Source: JAEUSE01 sp964648985
GTDB lineage: Bacteria > Patescibacteriota > Doudnabacteria > UBA920
Direction of reading: 5' to 3'
Length of the DNA stretch: 33,219 nt
NCBI GenBank assembly: GCA_964648985.1
Contig: CAZYMS010000017.1
Coordinates: forward strand, 1-33,219
The stretch's first letter is position 1. Each line of letters begins with the position of its first letter. The position numbers were made by a program, and so were the translations under genes. Shown in pieces: positions 15,500 through 23,060 of the stretch. The notes under the pieces are model-generated. The model made no database searches. It saw only the letters and a list, made by a program, of their open reading frames with translations, and was not told the origin of the DNA.

Positions 15500-16254
15500 T
15501 GGTTGACTTTGAAATTCATAAACTTGAACTGGAGACTTTAGCGGAATATTTGTTCTCAATCCGTACCGATTTAGGTCTTTCGGAAGATGATGTTGTGCAG
15601 AAAACAGGTATTACGTTAAAACTGCTTTCAGCCATTGAGACGAGCAACTTTAGAGCAATGCCAGAGCCAGTATATGTGGTTGGATTTATTAAGAAGTTGG
15701 CCGCTTTGTATGCAATACCTTGTGAGCCTTTGGTGCAACAGTTCTACCGCGAGGCACTTATTGCCGATAACGATGAATCTTCTGGTGCTTCAGTTGCCTG
15801 GAAAACGCTTGCCCAGAGGTTGACTCCATTCAGGTGGACTCTTCTTGTGTCTGTTGCTGGGGGTGCCTTGTTTGTTGCTGTATGTGTGTGGCAAATTTTT
15901 GCAATTGGCAAAGTGCCGAATGTCTCGGTTATTACTCCTAAGGCAAACGATAGAATACAAGGAAGTCTTATTACTGTTTCTGGTCTTGCAACTCCAGGAA
16001 GTGAGGTCGCCCTGAACGGACAAACTGTATTTGCAGGAAGTGATGGAAAGTTTTCTAGCAGCATTAGTTTTTTTTCCGGCGCTCAAACACTTACCGTGAC
16101 AGCGAAGAGTCGTTTTGGAAAAGTTGCTACTAAGACAGTCCAATTTGTAGTAGATGCGGGGGGTGGTAGTCCAGTGGGTCCGTTTTTGCCCACCGCTACA
16201 AATGCGCTTCCGCATGCTTCGTCCACAGCTATGGTTGCCGATGGGGTAAAATAA
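15499..16254 (+). CDS. RodZ-like protein: HTH, one membrane helix, Ig-like extracytoplasmic domain
   Basis: A 251-residue protein with RodZ architecture. RodZ links MreB and the elongation machinery to the membrane. The N-terminal helix-turn-helix (about 8-88; LAEYLFSIRTDLGLSEDDVV, TGITLKLLSAIETSNF, PVYVVGFIKKLAALYAI) matches the Xre-type HTH_25 of RodZ, including the Y(V)xGFI(K)xLA motif. FRWTLLVSVAGGALFVAVCV (111-130) begins the only membrane helix. Residues 141-218 form an Ig-like beta domain (VSVITPKANDRIQGSLITV, GEVALNGQ-like turns, LTVTAKSRFGKVATKTV). The tail is Gly/Pro/Ala-rich. No mreB is near; the 3' neighbour is recA. A DNA-binding membrane regulator is the alternative. Confidence 0.8.
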   Translation: MVDFEIHKLELETLAEYLFSIRTDLGLSEDDVVQKTGITLKLLSAIETSNFRAMPEPVYVVGFIKKLAALYAIPCEPLVQQFYREALIADNDESSGASVAWKTLAQRLTPFRWTLLVSVAGGALFVAVCVWQIFAIGKVPNVSVITPKANDRIQGSLITVSGLATPGSEVALNGQTVFAGSDGKFSSSISFFSGAQTLTVTAKSRFGKVATKTVQFVVDAGGGSPVGPFLPTATNALPHASSTAMVADGVK

Positions 16255-16368
16255 TTATTTTTTCAGGGTGGTGAGTCAATATAGCAAGACAATAATATAA
16301 CAAGTTTTCGACTATCTTCGTACTAGTAGTGACCTTGGTATGTTGTTACATTGTTAAATTGATAAAGT

Positions 16369-17451
16369 ATGGCAAAATCTTCGAAAGGAAAATTGAAGGC
16401 ACCTGCTTCTGACTCAGAAACAGGTCGTTGGAAAGCGGTTGCGAGCGCCCTTGATCAAATACGGGACAAATTCGGTGAAGGAAGTATTATGAAGCTTTCC
16501 GATTCCCGCTCTTTGAATGTAGATACTACTCCAACCGGTAGTATTAGTTTGGATATTGCCCTGGGTGTTATGGGTATTCCCAAAGGTCGCATTATAGAAG
16601 TATATGGTCCTGAGAGCTCCGGTAAAACAACTTTGACACTGCATATGATTGCTGAAGTACAAAAGCGGGGAGGTCTTGCAGCATTCATAGATGCAGAGCA
16701 TGCATTGGACCCCGAGTTCGCCCGCAATTTGGGTGTAAACGTAGATGACTTATTGGTTTCCCAGCCGGACTCTGGTGAGCAGGCGCTAGATATCGCCGAA
16801 ACATTGGTTCGAAGCAATGCAGTTGATCTTATAGTTGTAGATTCCGTTGCCGCGCTTACTCCTCGGGCTGAAATTGAGGGAGAAATGGGTGATAGTCATA
16901 TGGGTCTTCAGGCTCGCCTTATGAGCCAAGCTCTGCGCAAGCTTACTGGCATAATGTCTAAATCGAAGACTACAGTAATCTTTATAAACCAAATACGCAT
17001 GAAAATAGGGGTTATGTTCGGTAATCCGGAAACTACGACAGGGGGGAATGCGTTAAAGTTCTACGCATCTATTCGGCTTGATGTCCGCCGTATTGCGCAG
17101 ATTAAAAGCGGGGAAACAGTTATTGGTAGCAGGGTAAAAGTAAAGGTGCTAAAAAATAAAGTAGCTCCTCCATTCAAGACCGCAGAATTTGATATTATGT
17201 ATCAACCAGGGAATTGGGGAATCTCAGTTGCTGGAGATGCATTAGACACCGGAGTAACATTGGGTGTCCTTGAAAAGAACGGAAACACATACGTATTTGA
17301 AGACTCAAAGCTGGGTGTGGGCAGGGAAAATGCAAAAACCTATTTAAGGGAACATGCCGATATGCTCAAAGAGCTAGATGAGGCCATTCGTGCAAAAGTT
17401 AAAGAGGGCGGAGCTGCGGCTGTGGCAGTTGAACCTGCTGATGAAGAGTAG
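16369..17451 (+). CDS. recA: recombinase RecA
   Basis: A 360-residue RecA, the strand-exchange ATPase of homologous recombination and SOS co-protease. Walker A GPESSGKTT is at 80-88, Walker B LIVVDSVAAL at about 153-162, loop L1 region ALTPRAEIEGEMGDSHMGLQ, and the L2 region INQIRMKIGVMFGNPETTTGGNALKFY. The catalytic Glu lies in DAEHALDP. The C-terminus is short and acidic (VEPADEE). Everything is as expected for an active enzyme. No clear LexA box is seen in the 114 bases upstream, so SOS control is not supported here. A 17-bp hairpin follows the stop. Confidence 0.98.
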   Translation: MAKSSKGKLKAPASDSETGRWKAVASALDQIRDKFGEGSIMKLSDSRSLNVDTTPTGSISLDIALGVMGIPKGRIIEVYGPESSGKTTLTLHMIAEVQKRGGLAAFIDAEHALDPEFARNLGVNVDDLLVSQPDSGEQALDIAETLVRSNAVDLIVVDSVAALTPRAEIEGEMGDSHMGLQARLMSQALRKLTGIMSKSKTTVIFINQIRMKIGVMFGNPETTTGGNALKFYASIRLDVRRIAQIKSGETVIGSRVKVKVLKNKVAPPFKTAEFDIMYQPGNWGISVAGDALDTGVTLGVLEKNGNTYVFEDSKLGVGRENAKTYLREHADMLKELDEAIRAKVKEGGAAAVAVEPADEE

Positions 17452-17496
17452 TGATGGAGGTGGTTACTAATATCTAAGTTCTCATATCCAATATTA

Positions 17497-17534
17497 ACGT
17501 GAAATGCGGTGCCAATAGGCATCGCATTTCACGT
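17497..17534. terminator. hairpin after recA
   Basis: Bases 17497-17513 pair with 17518-17534 (17 bp, one G-T pair, 4-base loop). No long T-run follows, so efficiency is uncertain. Confidence 0.6.
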
Positions 17535-17610
17535 ATTATGCTTTAAGGTAATGAGCACAAATTTTCTTTATGAGTTTGCCACATGTGTGGTGTCCCGCTA
17601 TCATATACCT

Positions 17611-19827
17611 ATGAATGATGAGCAACAAATCTATGCGAGTGTTGATTTAGAACTGAGCGGATTCGATCCCGATGCTGATGAAATTATTGAAATAGGAATA
17701 CTCAGGTTTCGGCTTGAAGCAGGTAGGCTTACCATCATTGACTCGTGGGGGACGCTGATAAAACCAACGGGAGAAATTCGAACCAGGGTATTGGGCTTAA
17801 CCGGTATAGATTCTGTGGAAGCGAATGCAGCGCCCGAGTGGTCGGAAGTTTTACCTATTGTGCAAGATCTTTTAACAGGAGCAATTATATTGGGTCATGG
17901 GGTGGATTTAGATCGCAAATTTTTAGTGGCTAAGGGTATTGATTTGATCTCCGATACTATAGATACCCTTGAACTAGCACAGATATTTTTGCCTACGCAC
18001 CATAGCTACAACCTAGAAAATTTAGCGCAGGAGCTACAGGTGACGCATACTACTGCACATCGTGCATTGGCAGATGCGGAGGCCACGTATGGGGTGCTCG
18101 CACAGCTCGTAGGTATATATCAGGATTTGCCCAAGAAGTTACAGAACACAATCAAAGAGGTTGCTGCAGTTAGAAAAATGCCTTGGGTGCACTTATTTGC
18201 TGCAGTCACCGTCCGTAACGCGCCCCGCGTTGTCATGCTGGATCAGAGTAACCTTTTAACACAAGGGGTGCTGGCTGTGCCAAGGGGTTCGGGTATAGTC
18301 GTAACTGCTCCAGGTACACGTCTCGTGCCAGATATTCAGGCAATGCGGACCCATGTTCCTACCTGGGTTGTTGCCTTCGCGGATCGCGAAAGGGTGTTAA
18401 GTTTTGCACAAAGTGAGTCCGTGGAACCATACTTAGGAGCGTTTGAATCGGTCTCTGCTCGTGCCTTGGACGAGCTGCACGATCGATTCGCTGAACTTTC
18501 CCCGCGCGAAATGATAGCCTTTTTAAAAGTTCTTGTTTGGCAGGCCCAAGGTTCTGCGCACGGTATTTTAGCGGAATTGAACTGGTCCATTATAGGAACT
18601 GATTTAAAACGGCTATTTACGACTGGTTTTGTATCCAGAACACCGAACGGAGTTGCAGTTTCTGACTTTCGTTCTTTAGTTGACTTTAAGGATGGAAGAA
18701 ATGTTTGGATTGATCAGGCAGATAGCTATATTCAGTTTTTAGAGCAAAAGAGCGGTATGCAGATTAGCTGGAATAGTATGCTCACGGGCCTTAGACAGAT
18801 ATATAACCCTGAAACAGGCTATGGAGATGCATCAAAAGAAAAAGATATAATAGAAGGAATTGCCCATGTTGATATCTTTTACGCGAGGGTGCTTGTGCTT
18901 ATTAAGCAAGAACTCCACCTCACAACCGGAATTGCTTCGCCCGATGATCTTGGTCAATATGCGTGGTCACGCATTACCTTAGCTGCTCAAAATCTCTCGA
19001 AAAAACTGCAGGCCATCTGGGGACGGGGTAAAGATGCGTCGCTTGCGCGTGTTATCGACAGTCTGTCTGCGTATTTTCATGCAAGGTCTGGTGAAATGGA
19101 TGTTCGTTGGATTGAATTCTCGGATAACCGATGCGCATTCATAGTCAGGCCAGTTGAGCTTTTAGAAGCTTTTAAGCAATCAACTGTACAAAAAAAAGAT
19201 GTAGTTTTGCAAACAGATGTTCGGAGTACATTATTGCAGGGTTATTTTTGTAAGCGTTTAGGGCTGTCCAACGCTGTCGTGCATTCTGGGGGCGTAGAAA
19301 ATAAAAGTACTTTTCCAAAAAAACTTACTGTTATTGACGAAGGTTTCGAATTGGAAGTTTCGCACAGGCTCCCAAGTATAAAAAACGGTATTGTTGTATT
19401 TCCGACTCTAGACAAACTTAAAACATACTATGACGTACATTACGCGAAACTTTCTTCTGTCCCCGCAGTTGTTGCTGTGGGTATCCATGGAGGCGCCAAC
19501 AAAGTCTTAAGAAATTTTAGTCATAGTAAAAAAACAATTGTGCTTGCTGCGTTGCCTAGTTTAATTTCTTTTGCCGCTAAGCCTCTTGATTTGTCCCATA
19601 TCCTCTATGTAGGGTTACCGCATGTTGATTTACATCATCCATACTATAGTAGGCTTGCAAAAGAGTATTTTTCGGAATTGCATATCTATGAAAAGAATAT
19701 GCAGCTTTTGGGATTCATGCAGTCTTTGCGTGCATTCAATATGGAAAAGATTCAATTTTTAGAATTGCTCGTGGAAAATAGAGAGCAGCAAACTGCTGAA
19801 TTTATTTTTGCTGAGTCGTTTACATGA
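17611..19827 (+). CDS. DnaQ-type 3'-5' exonuclease fused to a degenerate DinG-like helicase region
   Basis: A 738-residue protein from the ATG at 17611. Residues about 7-168 are a DEDDh exonuclease: VDLELSG gives Asp12 and Glu14, GHGVDLDRKFL gives Asp101, and HRALADAEATYGVL gives His150 and Asp155, so all five catalytic residues are in place. The rest (about 200-738) has the length and layout of a DinG/XPD-type helicase. Segments such as VVLQTDVRSTLLQGYFCKRL, GIVVFPTLDKLKTYYD, KKTIVLAALPSLISFA and ILYVGLPHVDLHHPYYSRLA align in order with the C-terminal helicase lobe. However, no Walker A (GxGKT), no DEAH box, no motif VI arginines and no iron-sulfur cysteines are seen. The exonuclease is probably active and the helicase half probably structural. 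The frame extends to a TTG at 17509 inside the recA hairpin, which I rejected. Confidence 0.72.
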   Translation: MNDEQQIYASVDLELSGFDPDADEIIEIGILRFRLEAGRLTIIDSWGTLIKPTGEIRTRVLGLTGIDSVEANAAPEWSEVLPIVQDLLTGAIILGHGVDLDRKFLVAKGIDLISDTIDTLELAQIFLPTHHSYNLENLAQELQVTHTTAHRALADAEATYGVLAQLVGIYQDLPKKLQNTIKEVAAVRKMPWVHLFAAVTVRNAPRVVMLDQSNLLTQGVLAVPRGSGIVVTAPGTRLVPDIQAMRTHVPTWVVAFADRERVLSFAQSESVEPYLGAFESVSARALDELHDRFAELSPREMIAFLKVLVWQAQGSAHGILAELNWSIIGTDLKRLFTTGFVSRTPNGVAVSDFRSLVDFKDGRNVWIDQADSYIQFLEQKSGMQISWNSMLTGLRQIYNPETGYGDASKEKDIIEGIAHVDIFYARVLVLIKQELHLTTGIASPDDLGQYAWSRITLAAQNLSKKLQAIWGRGKDASLARVIDSLSAYFHARSGEMDVRWIEFSDNRCAFIVRPVELLEAFKQSTVQKKDVVLQTDVRSTLLQGYFCKRLGLSNAVVHSGGVENKSTFPKKLTVIDEGFELEVSHRLPSIKNGIVVFPTLDKLKTYYDVHYAKLSSVPAVVAVGIHGGANKVLRNFSHSKKTIVLAALPSLISFAAKPLDLSHILYVGLPHVDLHHPYYSRLAKEYFSELHIYEKNMQLLGFMQSLRAFNMEKIQFLELLVENREQQTAEFIFAESFT

Positions 19828-19838
19828 GAAAAAATGAC

Positions 19839-19847
19839 TTATCCACA
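19839..19847 (+). promoter_or_regulatory. perfect DnaA-box 9-mer
   Basis: TTATCCACA, identical to the consensus DnaA box, followed by an A/T-rich stretch to about 19910. It is single here; no second clear copy lies in the next 800 bases, so an origin is not established. Confidence 0.4.
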
Positions 19848-19949
19848 GTTTTAGAAAATTTCATTTTGAGAAAAAAATGAAAAAAATGTGTAACTAAAAT
19901 TTCTTCTGCTCATGAGTATGGGAGAAACAGTCACTTAGCTATATAAGAA

Positions 19950-19978
19950 TTGACATAAGTTGGTATCAATTCTACAAT
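19950..19978 (+). promoter_or_regulatory. near-consensus promoter with no gene after it
   Basis: TTGACA (19950-19955), exactly 17 bases, TACAAT (19973-19978). An 8-bp inverted repeat AGAATTGA / TCAATTCT (19946-19953, 19966-19973) overlaps it like an operator. The next intact gene starts 650 bases on, so it may drive a non-coding RNA. Confidence 0.55.
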
Positions 19979-20424
19979 ACTTAAGTAGACAAAAGAAGTA
20001 GCTCTTTCACAAACGAATAAGTGGTGTCGGTCCTACTTTGTGGGACTAATAATTGGACGAAGGAAATCTGCGCACGAAATAAGAATTGATATTATCAAAC
20101 TCTCATCATGCTCAGCTCTCCTTTAGCTCTTCGTCATAGCTCAACCAGTCTGAGCTGACTGTAAAAAACAAAAATAAAAATGTAGGTACTCCTTTTTATA
20201 AGGACAAAAAAGTCAAAAATAAAAAATCAAAAACTTTAAAAGTACAATTTGTTTTAGGTGAAAGATCACCGGAAGAGGGGCTTAAGGTTCAGTTTGGCAC
20301 CAATGACTGGAATGTCAGACGCTATCTCATCTTAATTGGTGAGACAATCCCTTTAGTGACGAAATTGTAGCCTTGCAACCTGTGTTAAAGACCTAGTTGC
20401 AAAGTTGCTCAAGCTATGGGGCTC

Positions 20425-20471
20425 CGCGCCTCTATTGGGCACTTTACAACCGTGGCCCTTAATAGGGGCGC
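20425..20471 (+). ncRNA. strong two-part hairpin, candidate structured RNA
   Basis: An 11-bp outer stem (GCGCCTCTATT with AATAGGGGCGC, one G-T pair) encloses GGGCAC / GTGGCCC with one bulge and an about 8-base loop. No T-run follows, so it is not an ordinary terminator. It does not match tmRNA, RNase P or SRP RNA motifs that I can recognise. Confidence 0.4.
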
Positions 20472-20495
20472 ATTTGCGTTATATAGGGCATTTTA

Positions 20496-20504
20496 TGGTA
20501 TAAT
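20496..20504 (+). promoter_or_regulatory. extended -10 promoter of the DksA-like/LspA-like unit
   Basis: TGGTATAAT, an extended -10 with consensus hexamer (20499-20504); TTGCGT at 20474-20479 is a -35 candidate with a long 19-base spacer. The leader would be about 125 bases and contains an AGCCTT/AAGGCT hairpin near 20564. Confidence 0.55.
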
Positions 20505-20634
20505 TTTTATATTGAGACACTTCTCTACCAATTACTAGTATGTACGAATATACTATACTGAGAGCCTTCTCAAGGCTGAATGGACTATGGGGAATTAGTA
20601 TATTAGTGTTAATTCGTAATTTTGTGGGATATAT

Positions 20635-20940
20635 ATGTTGTCACATGAATTTATAGAAAAAATGAAGGCTCGTCTCTTGGAGGCAAAGGTGAAGCTAGAA
20701 AACGAGCTTGCTAGTGTCAAACCTCATACTGAACTCGGCAATGACTACGACGATACAGCTTCAGAGCTTCAAATTGATGAGGTAAATCAGGACATTATCG
20801 CGCAGCTTACGAGCGATCTTGAGAAAATACATTTGGCACTTCGCAAAATAGAGGAAGGTACTTATGGAGTTGATGAGGAGGGCCGTGAAATTAGTCAGGA
20901 GCGTCTTGAAGTAATGCCCTATGCCGACAAGGCAATCTAG
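20635..20940 (+). CDS. DksA/TraR-like protein lacking the zinc finger cysteines
   Basis: A 101-residue protein matching the DksA/TraR outline: a coiled-coil N-terminal half (MKARLLEAKVKLENELASVK), an acidic tip (NDYDDTASELQIDEVNQDI), a return helix, and LEKIHLALRKIEEGTYGVDEEGREI, which is the family's ALxRIExGTYGxCxxCGxxI with both Cys replaced by Asp and Gly. The end, ERLEVMPYADKAI, matches RLxAxPxAxxC but lacks the last cysteines. The whole protein has no Cys. DksA acts on RNA polymerase in the secondary channel through the coiled-coil tip; this form could do so without zinc. It is 4 bases before the LspA-like gene, a likely operon. Confidence 0.8.
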   Translation: MLSHEFIEKMKARLLEAKVKLENELASVKPHTELGNDYDDTASELQIDEVNQDIIAQLTSDLEKIHLALRKIEEGTYGVDEEGREISQERLEVMPYADKAI

Positions 20941-20944
20941 TACC

Positions 20945-21415
20945 ATGAATATTCCTCCTATGCAGGGACTGACGAGCGGGTTCACACGTGTGAGTCCGCT
21001 CGTTTGGTATGTTTCCGCAGTACTTTTGGTCACAATAGATATTATGAGTCGCATTATCTGTTTCTCTTATTGTAATGTGACCTTTGGTAGGTATCTCGGA
21101 TTGCACCCATTTAGAAATCAATATTTTGCATTCAGTATACCGTTACCAACTTGGAGTATGTATATGCTGTACGGTGTGGTGTTGGTTGTGCTCATTTCCT
21201 ATATTGTAAGGCAGTGGATGGTGTTTAGCGTATATCAAAAGTCCGCATGGTTTTTAATTTTGGCAGGCTCCTTAGCGAATGTGGGTGAACGAGTTATGAA
21301 TGGGTATGTCCGTGATTTTATTCAAATCGGTACCGGTTATTTGAATATGGGGGACGTATATATACTCATGGGCGTCGCCTACCTGCTCTATTCAAATCTT
21401 GTGCATACAAAATAG
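20945..21415 (+). CDS. lspA: LspA-like signal peptidase II with Asp-to-Glu at a catalytic position
   Basis: A 156-residue membrane protein (from the ATG at 20945) with about four helices and LspA motifs in order: LLVTIDIMSRI (helix 1 Asp), FRNQYFAFSIPLP (N-x-G-x-AFS region) and LAGSLANVGERVMNGYVRDF with YLNMGDVYILMG. LspA removes signal peptides from lipoproteins with two Asp residues, one in NxxDR and one in (F/Y)NxAD. Here the first is Glu (NVGER, residue 115) and the second is kept (Asp137). The Gly-Gly before Asn is also changed. The enzyme could be altered or inactive. A lipoprotein substrate exists at 26514. It follows the DksA-like gene by 4 bases; an upstream ATG at 20921 overlaps that gene and is less likely. 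Confidence 0.78.
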   Translation: MNIPPMQGLTSGFTRVSPLVWYVSAVLLVTIDIMSRIICFSYCNVTFGRYLGLHPFRNQYFAFSIPLPTWSMYMLYGVVLVVLISYIVRQWMVFSVYQKSAWFLILAGSLANVGERVMNGYVRDFIQIGTGYLNMGDVYILMGVAYLLYSNLVHTK

Positions 21416-21467
21416 TGAAAACTCATCAAGTTTTTCAATATTCAAAAAAATTAATGAGTTTTCACTG
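21415..21467 (+). repeat. inverted repeat between the LspA-like gene and yifB
   Basis: A 13-bp perfect stem of AGTGAAAACTCAT and its complement encloses a second, nearly self-complementary T/A-rich segment; the stem starts at the LspA-like stop codon. It is followed by TTCTTTTTAGGAATTAG. It may terminate the upstream unit; the trailing GAATTAG heptad recalls the repeat at 4498-4593. Confidence 0.55.
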
Positions 21468-21502
21468 TTCTTTTTAGGAATTAGAAATTCTATTTGAGCG
21501 GT

Positions 21503-23011
21503 ATGGTGTCTAGAGTTACAACTGCAACTGTAGTCGGCCTTGAATCGGAGGTAATTGAGGTTGAGGCCGATGTGACTAATGGTCTGCCTGCAACTATTAT
21601 TGTGGGGCTGCCAGATGCCGCGGTACAAGAAAGTAAAGAGCGAGTACGGAGCGCGCTTAAGAATTCGAGTTGCCAATATCCCCTGACACGAGTTTCCGTT
21701 AACCTTGCTCCGGCGGATACTCAAAAGATTGGTACACTATTCGATGTTCCCATTGCCCTTGCCATTGTGTTGGCTTCAGGGCAATTTTCTTTTGATGTAT
21801 TGGGGCGTTGGTTTGTAGGGGAGCTATCTCTTGACGGTGCTGTCCGACCAGTTTCCGGACTACTTGCAATTGCCCTCAAGGCAAAGGAGTGTGGGGTAGC
21901 GGAGCTCTTTGTTCCTTCCCAAAACGTGGCGGAAGCTTCGCTCGTACAGGGTCTTACAGTATATCCCTACAAAAGTCTAAAAGAGCTGCTTGCTCACTTG
22001 CTTGGCACGGCGTTTATAGAGGCTCAACCTCCAGCAGATATCAATTCGCTCTTTACACAAGGGCCCGTGGCCTTGGATATGGCCGAGGTTTCTGGGCAGG
22101 AGACAGCAAAGCGTGCGTTGGAGATAGCCGCAAGCGGGGGACATAATGTGCTTATGTCTGGCCCCCCTGGTTCAGGGAAGACGCTTCTGGCTAGAGCAAT
22201 GACCGGAATTTTGCCGGCTATGGAGTTGTCTGAGAGTCTAGAGCTTACGAAAATATATAGTATCGCTGGCCAGCTTCCTTCCAGTGGTATGGTGACGCAG
22301 CGGCCTGTTCGTAGTCCGCATCATACTACTTCCAGTATTGCATTGGTGGGCGGCGGTGCCTCGCCAAAACCAGGTGAAATTACCTTGTCACACAGAGGAG
22401 TGTTGTTTATGGATGAATTACCTGAATTTCCTCGCAATGTACTTGAAGCTCTCAGGCAGCCTCTTGAAGATGGTGTTGTTACTGTATCGAGAGCAAAGAA
22501 TACATTCACATTTCCTGCAAAATTTATGTTGGTAGCAGCGCTCAATCCATGTCCCTGCGGCTATTTTGGCGATACCAGCAAGCGATGTATTTGCACCCCA
22601 GCTCAAATATTCAAATATCAAAAAAGATTATCTGGCCCTTTGTTGGATCGCATAGACTTGCACATAGACGTCCCGCGACTCCCCTATGAAAAAATTGTAA
22701 CATCAGCGCGTGCTGAAAGCTCTTCTACTGTACAAGAACGAGTGCAGGCCGCGCGAAAAATTCAGTATGCGCGTTTGGGCGGTGCTAAGACTAACAGCGA
22801 AATGAATGTTGTAGAAATTCGACGGTGTTGTGCTTTGGGCGGTGCTGAAAATAAACTTCTTTCTTTAGCCACTCAAAAGTATAGCCTATCTGGTCGGAGT
22901 ATCCATCGCATGCTCAAGGTTGCTAGGACTATAGCAGATTTGGCAAGTTCAGAGGTGATTACTTGTGACCATCTAGCTGAGGCATTTCAATACCGCCCTA
23001 AAGAAGACTAA
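21503..23011 (+). CDS. yifB: YifB/ComM-type Mg-chelatase-like AAA+ ATPase
   Basis: A 502-residue ComM/YifB. ComM is a hexameric branch-migration helicase used in natural transformation and also widespread in non-transformable bacteria. The N-terminal Lon-like domain (VVGLESEVIEVEADVTNGLP to ADTQKIGTLFDVPIALA) is followed by the ATPase: Walker A GPPGSGKT (about 219-226), Walker B VLFMDELPEF, sensor LVAALNPCPCGYFGD with the paired Cys, and LSGPLLDRIDLHIDVPRL. The C-terminal Mg_chelatase_C is present (SLATQKYSLSGRSIHRMLKVARTIADL). I chose the ATG at 21503 over a TTG three codons earlier. Preceded by a hairpin and followed three bases later by the palindrome that opens the RAYT element. Confidence 0.95.
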   Translation: MVSRVTTATVVGLESEVIEVEADVTNGLPATIIVGLPDAAVQESKERVRSALKNSSCQYPLTRVSVNLAPADTQKIGTLFDVPIALAIVLASGQFSFDVLGRWFVGELSLDGAVRPVSGLLAIALKAKECGVAELFVPSQNVAEASLVQGLTVYPYKSLKELLAHLLGTAFIEAQPPADINSLFTQGPVALDMAEVSGQETAKRALEIAASGGHNVLMSGPPGSGKTLLARAMTGILPAMELSESLELTKIYSIAGQLPSSGMVTQRPVRSPHHTTSSIALVGGGASPKPGEITLSHRGVLFMDELPEFPRNVLEALRQPLEDGVVTVSRAKNTFTFPAKFMLVAALNPCPCGYFGDTSKRCICTPAQIFKYQKRLSGPLLDRIDLHIDVPRLPYEKIVTSARAESSSTVQERVQAARKIQYARLGGAKTNSEMNVVEIRRCCALGGAENKLLSLATQKYSLSGRSIHRMLKVARTIADLASSEVITCDHLAEAFQYRPKED

Positions 23012-23013
23012 CA

Positions 23014-23052
23014 ACAAGGGTGCTCCTTGCGTTGCGCAAGGAGCACCCTTGT
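23014..23052. repeat. REP-like palindrome upstream of the transposase
   Basis: Perfect 18-bp arms, 23014-23031 and 23035-23052, loop of 3. Each arm holds CAAGGGTGCTCCTTG or its complement. It is related to the downstream palindrome with the arm order reversed, and also works as a terminator-like hairpin for yifB. Confidence 0.85.
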
Positions 23053-23060
23053 AGCTTATT

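Larger units (their letters stand above)
19828..20634. other. 807-base gene-free region with promoter, DnaA box and strong hairpins
   Basis: No intact gene is present. In order it holds: a perfect DnaA-box 9-mer TTATCCACA (19839-19847) beside an A/T-rich stretch; a near-consensus promoter (19950-19978); a 7-bp hairpin GTCCTAC/GTGGGAC (20030-20046); three AGCTC words and a TCAGCTC/GAGCTGA pair (20111-20157); a start-less reading frame (20139-20370); an 11-bp stem with inner hairpin (20425-20471); and a promoter for the next gene (20496-20504). A non-coding RNA, a decayed gene or an origin-like site are all possible. Confidence 0.5.

Noticed and set aside
16255..16368. Possible LexA site upstream of recA
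   Set aside because: No CTGT-N8-ACAG or CGAAC-N4-GTTC-type match is visible.
17509..17610. N-terminal extension of the exonuclease from a TTG
   Set aside because: Starts inside the recA hairpin and does not resemble the DEDDh domain, which begins just after the ATG at 17611.
20400..20475. tmRNA, RNase P RNA or SRP RNA
   Set aside because: Hairpins are present but none of the conserved core motifs of these RNAs are seen.
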